From Ferruginibacter sp. (lineage in GTDB: Bacteria; Bacteroidota; Bacteroidia; Chitinophagales; Chitinophagaceae), in assembly GCA_025963635.1 (NCBI GenBank), contig JAOQAK010000061.1, forward strand, positions 124,001 to 188,000: 64,000 nt of DNA, given 5' to 3'. Below, piece by piece: positions 62,459 through 64,000 of the stretch. Position numbers and translations under genes: made by a program. The notes below the pieces were generated by a model. The model was not told the origin of the DNA. It saw only the letters and a program-made list of their open reading frames with translations, and did not search any database. Within the stretch, counting starts at the first letter, position 1. Each line of letters starts with the position of its first letter.

Positions 62459-62584
62459 TTAGTATCCCACCAACCCCTTTTTACTGGGACAGCCACATTG
62501 ATTCTTTTTGGAAGAAGTGCAACCGTTTAAAACTAAGGAAATGATTAACATAAACGATAAAGCGATTTTAAAATAGCGATTCAT
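62459..62584 (-). CDS. 41-residue lipoprotein (missing from the ORF track)
   Basis: Minus-strand translation gives MNRYFKIALSFMLIISLV, then LNGCTSSKKNQCGCPSKKGL and VGY. It has a signal peptide, a lipobox (LNGC, Cys22) and a mature part of only 20 residues with CGCP and the ending GLVGY. Very short lipoproteins ending CGCP...GxxGY occur in Bacteroidota as uncharacterised proteins. The ATG is at 62584 and it is divergent from the following glycosyltransferase gene by 54 bases. Confidence 0.6.
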   Translation of the reverse strand: MNRYFKIALSFMLIISLVLNGCTSSKKNQCGCPSKKGLVGY

Positions 62585-62638
62585 ACAACAAGATTACTAA
62601 ATTAAACTATTTTCACAAATATTAATTGTATTCTTCTA

Positions 62639-63763
62639 ATGATCCTTAAAAAAATTAACAAAAGCACTAAAAAAAGAAGCATTTTGGTAGTTCCCCTCGA
62701 TTGGGGCCTGGGGCACGCCACCCGCTGCATTCCGCTGATAAAAGAGCTATTGTTAAATGATTGCGATGTAATCATTGCTGCCGAAAAAACTACAAAGTCA
62801 TTGTTACAACTTGAATTTCAACATCTTACATTTATTCCACTAAAGGGCTACCACATACATTACAGCAAAAAAGGAAACGGCCTGGCCCTTACACTACTAT
62901 CCCAAATTCCACAGATCCTGCTGGCGATTTATAGAGAACATCAGTGGTTAAAAAAAGTTGTAAAAAAATATACAATTAATGCAATATTAGCAGATAATCG
63001 CTTTGGATTATACCATTCTTCGCTCCCATCCGTATATATTACTCACCAATTACTAATAAAAACCGGCAGCCGCCTTTCCGAACAAATTGCCCAAAAAATC
63101 CACTACTGGTTTATAAGAAAGTACTCCCAGTGCTGGGTACCCGATTTTGAGGGAACGCAGAACATTGCCGGGGAACTCTCCCACCCTTCAAAACTTCCTC
63201 CCCGTACTCATTATATCGGATGCTTATCCCGGTTTGAAAAAATCGAAGGCGTCCAGAAGAAATATGATCTTTTGATTATGATCTCAGGCCCGGAGCCCCA
63301 ACGCACAATATTTGAAAAGCTCTTGCTGATACAACTGGAGCACTTCCAGGGCAAGGCGTTGCTCGTAAGAGGATTGCCCCTCGGGGATAAAAAAAGCAAT
63401 CTTCCGGCATGGACTAATGCGGAGAGCAGCCAAGTCGTAATCAAAAATCATCTTTCTGCAACTGAGTTAAATTTGGTGGTACAACAAGCGGACCTGGTGA
63501 TTTGCAGGAGTGGCTATACTACCATTATGGACCTGGCTAAGTTGGGGCAAAAAGCAATCCTGGTACCCACACCCGGTCAAACGGAGCAGGAATATCTTGC
63601 AACGCATTTGATGAAAGAGCAGCTTTTCTATGCTGCAGCACAGGAAGGGTTTTCATTAACAGCAGCAATAAAAAATGCAGCAGGTTTTCCGCTTGCACTC
63701 ACCACACCTGGGATGGAACAATTCAAAAGAACGGTGTATGATTTTGTTCAGTCACTTAGGTAA
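62639..63763 (+). CDS. MurG-like GT-B glycosyltransferase
   Basis: The 374-residue protein begins with PLDWGLGHATRCIPLIKEL (about 19), the glycine-rich acceptor loop of GT28-like enzymes. It has the donor-site stretch LVVQQADLVICRSGYTTIMDLAKLGQKAILVPTPGQTEQEYLA (about 280-322), where SGYTTIMDL and the final Q/E pattern match MurG-type nucleotide-sugar sites. It probably transfers a sugar from UDP- or another nucleotide sugar, but the acceptor is unknown. A GNAT gene follows on the same strand. Confidence 0.82.
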   Translation: MILKKINKSTKKRSILVVPLDWGLGHATRCIPLIKELLLNDCDVIIAAEKTTKSLLQLEFQHLTFIPLKGYHIHYSKKGNGLALTLLSQIPQILLAIYREHQWLKKVVKKYTINAILADNRFGLYHSSLPSVYITHQLLIKTGSRLSEQIAQKIHYWFIRKYSQCWVPDFEGTQNIAGELSHPSKLPPRTHYIGCLSRFEKIEGVQKKYDLLIMISGPEPQRTIFEKLLLIQLEHFQGKALLVRGLPLGDKKSNLPAWTNAESSQVVIKNHLSATELNLVVQQADLVICRSGYTTIMDLAKLGQKAILVPTPGQTEQEYLATHLMKEQLFYAAAQEGFSLTAAIKNAAGFPLALTTPGMEQFKRTVYDFVQSLR

Positions 63764-63826
63764 GTTTCATCGATCTGGCAAAATAACAAGTGCATTAAGA
63801 AGAAAGAGCATTACAACTTAAAAAAG

Positions 63827-64000
63827 ATGATTCAATTTTTTATAGCGGCTACCGATAACGACTATACGGCTGCAAGACTCTTGTTTACAGAGTACGCAGC
63901 GTCGATCCATATTAATCTTGACTTTCAGCATTTCGATGAGGAATTAAAAGGCTTGCAACAAATGTATTCTCCGCCAGGTGGAGCAATTGTTCTTGCAAAA
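63827..64000 (+). CDS. GNAT-family N-acetyltransferase, 5' part only
   Basis: Fifty-eight codons are inside the window, starting MIQFFIAATDNDYTAARLLF, followed by EYAASIHINLDFQHFDEEL and SPPGGAIVLA. This pattern (ARxLFxEYAxSIxINLxFQxFxxEL) is typical of a GNAT subfamily of small acetyltransferases. The acetyl-CoA site lies beyond the window edge. It starts 63 bases after the glycosyltransferase stop, with A/G-rich AAAAAG just before the ATG. Confidence 0.7.
   Translation, partial: MIQFFIAATDNDYTAARLLFTEYAASIHINLDFQHFDEELKGLQQMYSPPGGAIVLAK

Overview
The window looks like a stretch of chromosome from a Bacteroidota bacterium, most likely family Chitinophagaceae. Supporting signs are the fused CcoN-CcoO subunit of a cbb3 oxidase, promoters with a TTG/TTTG -33 box and a TAnnTTTG -7 box, few Shine-Dalgarno sequences, and the mix of short lipoproteins and conserved enzymes. 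I see no rRNA, tRNA, CRISPR array, insertion sequence or phage. Nearly all ORF-track lines of 60-180 codons lie antisense or out of frame to larger genes and were left out.

Layout. 0-12.8 kb holds metabolic and envelope genes: a NamZ-type muramidase, an NfeD protease/slipin pair, a GH63-like glucosidase, an old-yellow-enzyme reductase, a beta-propeller phosphoesterase and a secreted amidohydrolase. 12.9-22.7 kb holds polA, an esterase, a lipoprotein built from three 106-residue repeats, an orphan ParA ATPase, a PPP-type phosphatase and uvrB. 22.9-25.3 kb carries a cytoplasmic PAS histidine kinase and a receiver-CRP response regulator with a very good promoter. They converge on 25.3-35.0 kb, a complete cbb3 oxidase locus in the order ccoI-S-NO-Q-P-G-H, a SafE-like protein and an unknown coiled-coil protein. 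35.2-45.6 kb holds nagX-like, typA, an AlkA-like glycosylase, a free-methionine-sulfoxide reductase, a dienelactone hydrolase, lptB, a GH3-family enzyme and fabG.

45.6-54.5 kb is an inorganic-carbon locus. On the minus strand are a small secreted protein, a SulP anion transporter, a beta-carbonic anhydrase, DabA and the DabB membrane partner. A second beta-carbonic anhydrase faces away on the plus strand. SulP and DabAB would bring in or trap bicarbonate and the two anhydrases would interconvert CO2 and bicarbonate. This fits a heterotroph that needs bicarbonate for anaplerosis and biosynthesis at low CO2. dabA carries a 135-bp G/C-palindromic element inserted in frame just before the zinc-binding CxDxR motif. 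I consider this the most unusual object in the window.

54.5-64 kb holds a second AlkA-like glycosylase, an enoyl-CoA hydratase, adk, an MsrB lipoprotein, an aminotransferase and an A/T-rich polysaccharide section with three glycosyltransferases. A 41-residue lipoprotein and a start-less 65-codon frame there are missing from the ORF track.

The intergenic DNA is rich in repeated words: TTGtGTCaCtC..TGTAC at four sites, ATTCACC, CAACCATC and ATTCGTG. It also has long perfect hairpins just after stop codons. Several lie inside the cco and dab loci. All functional calls come from reading motifs by eye; no database search was run.
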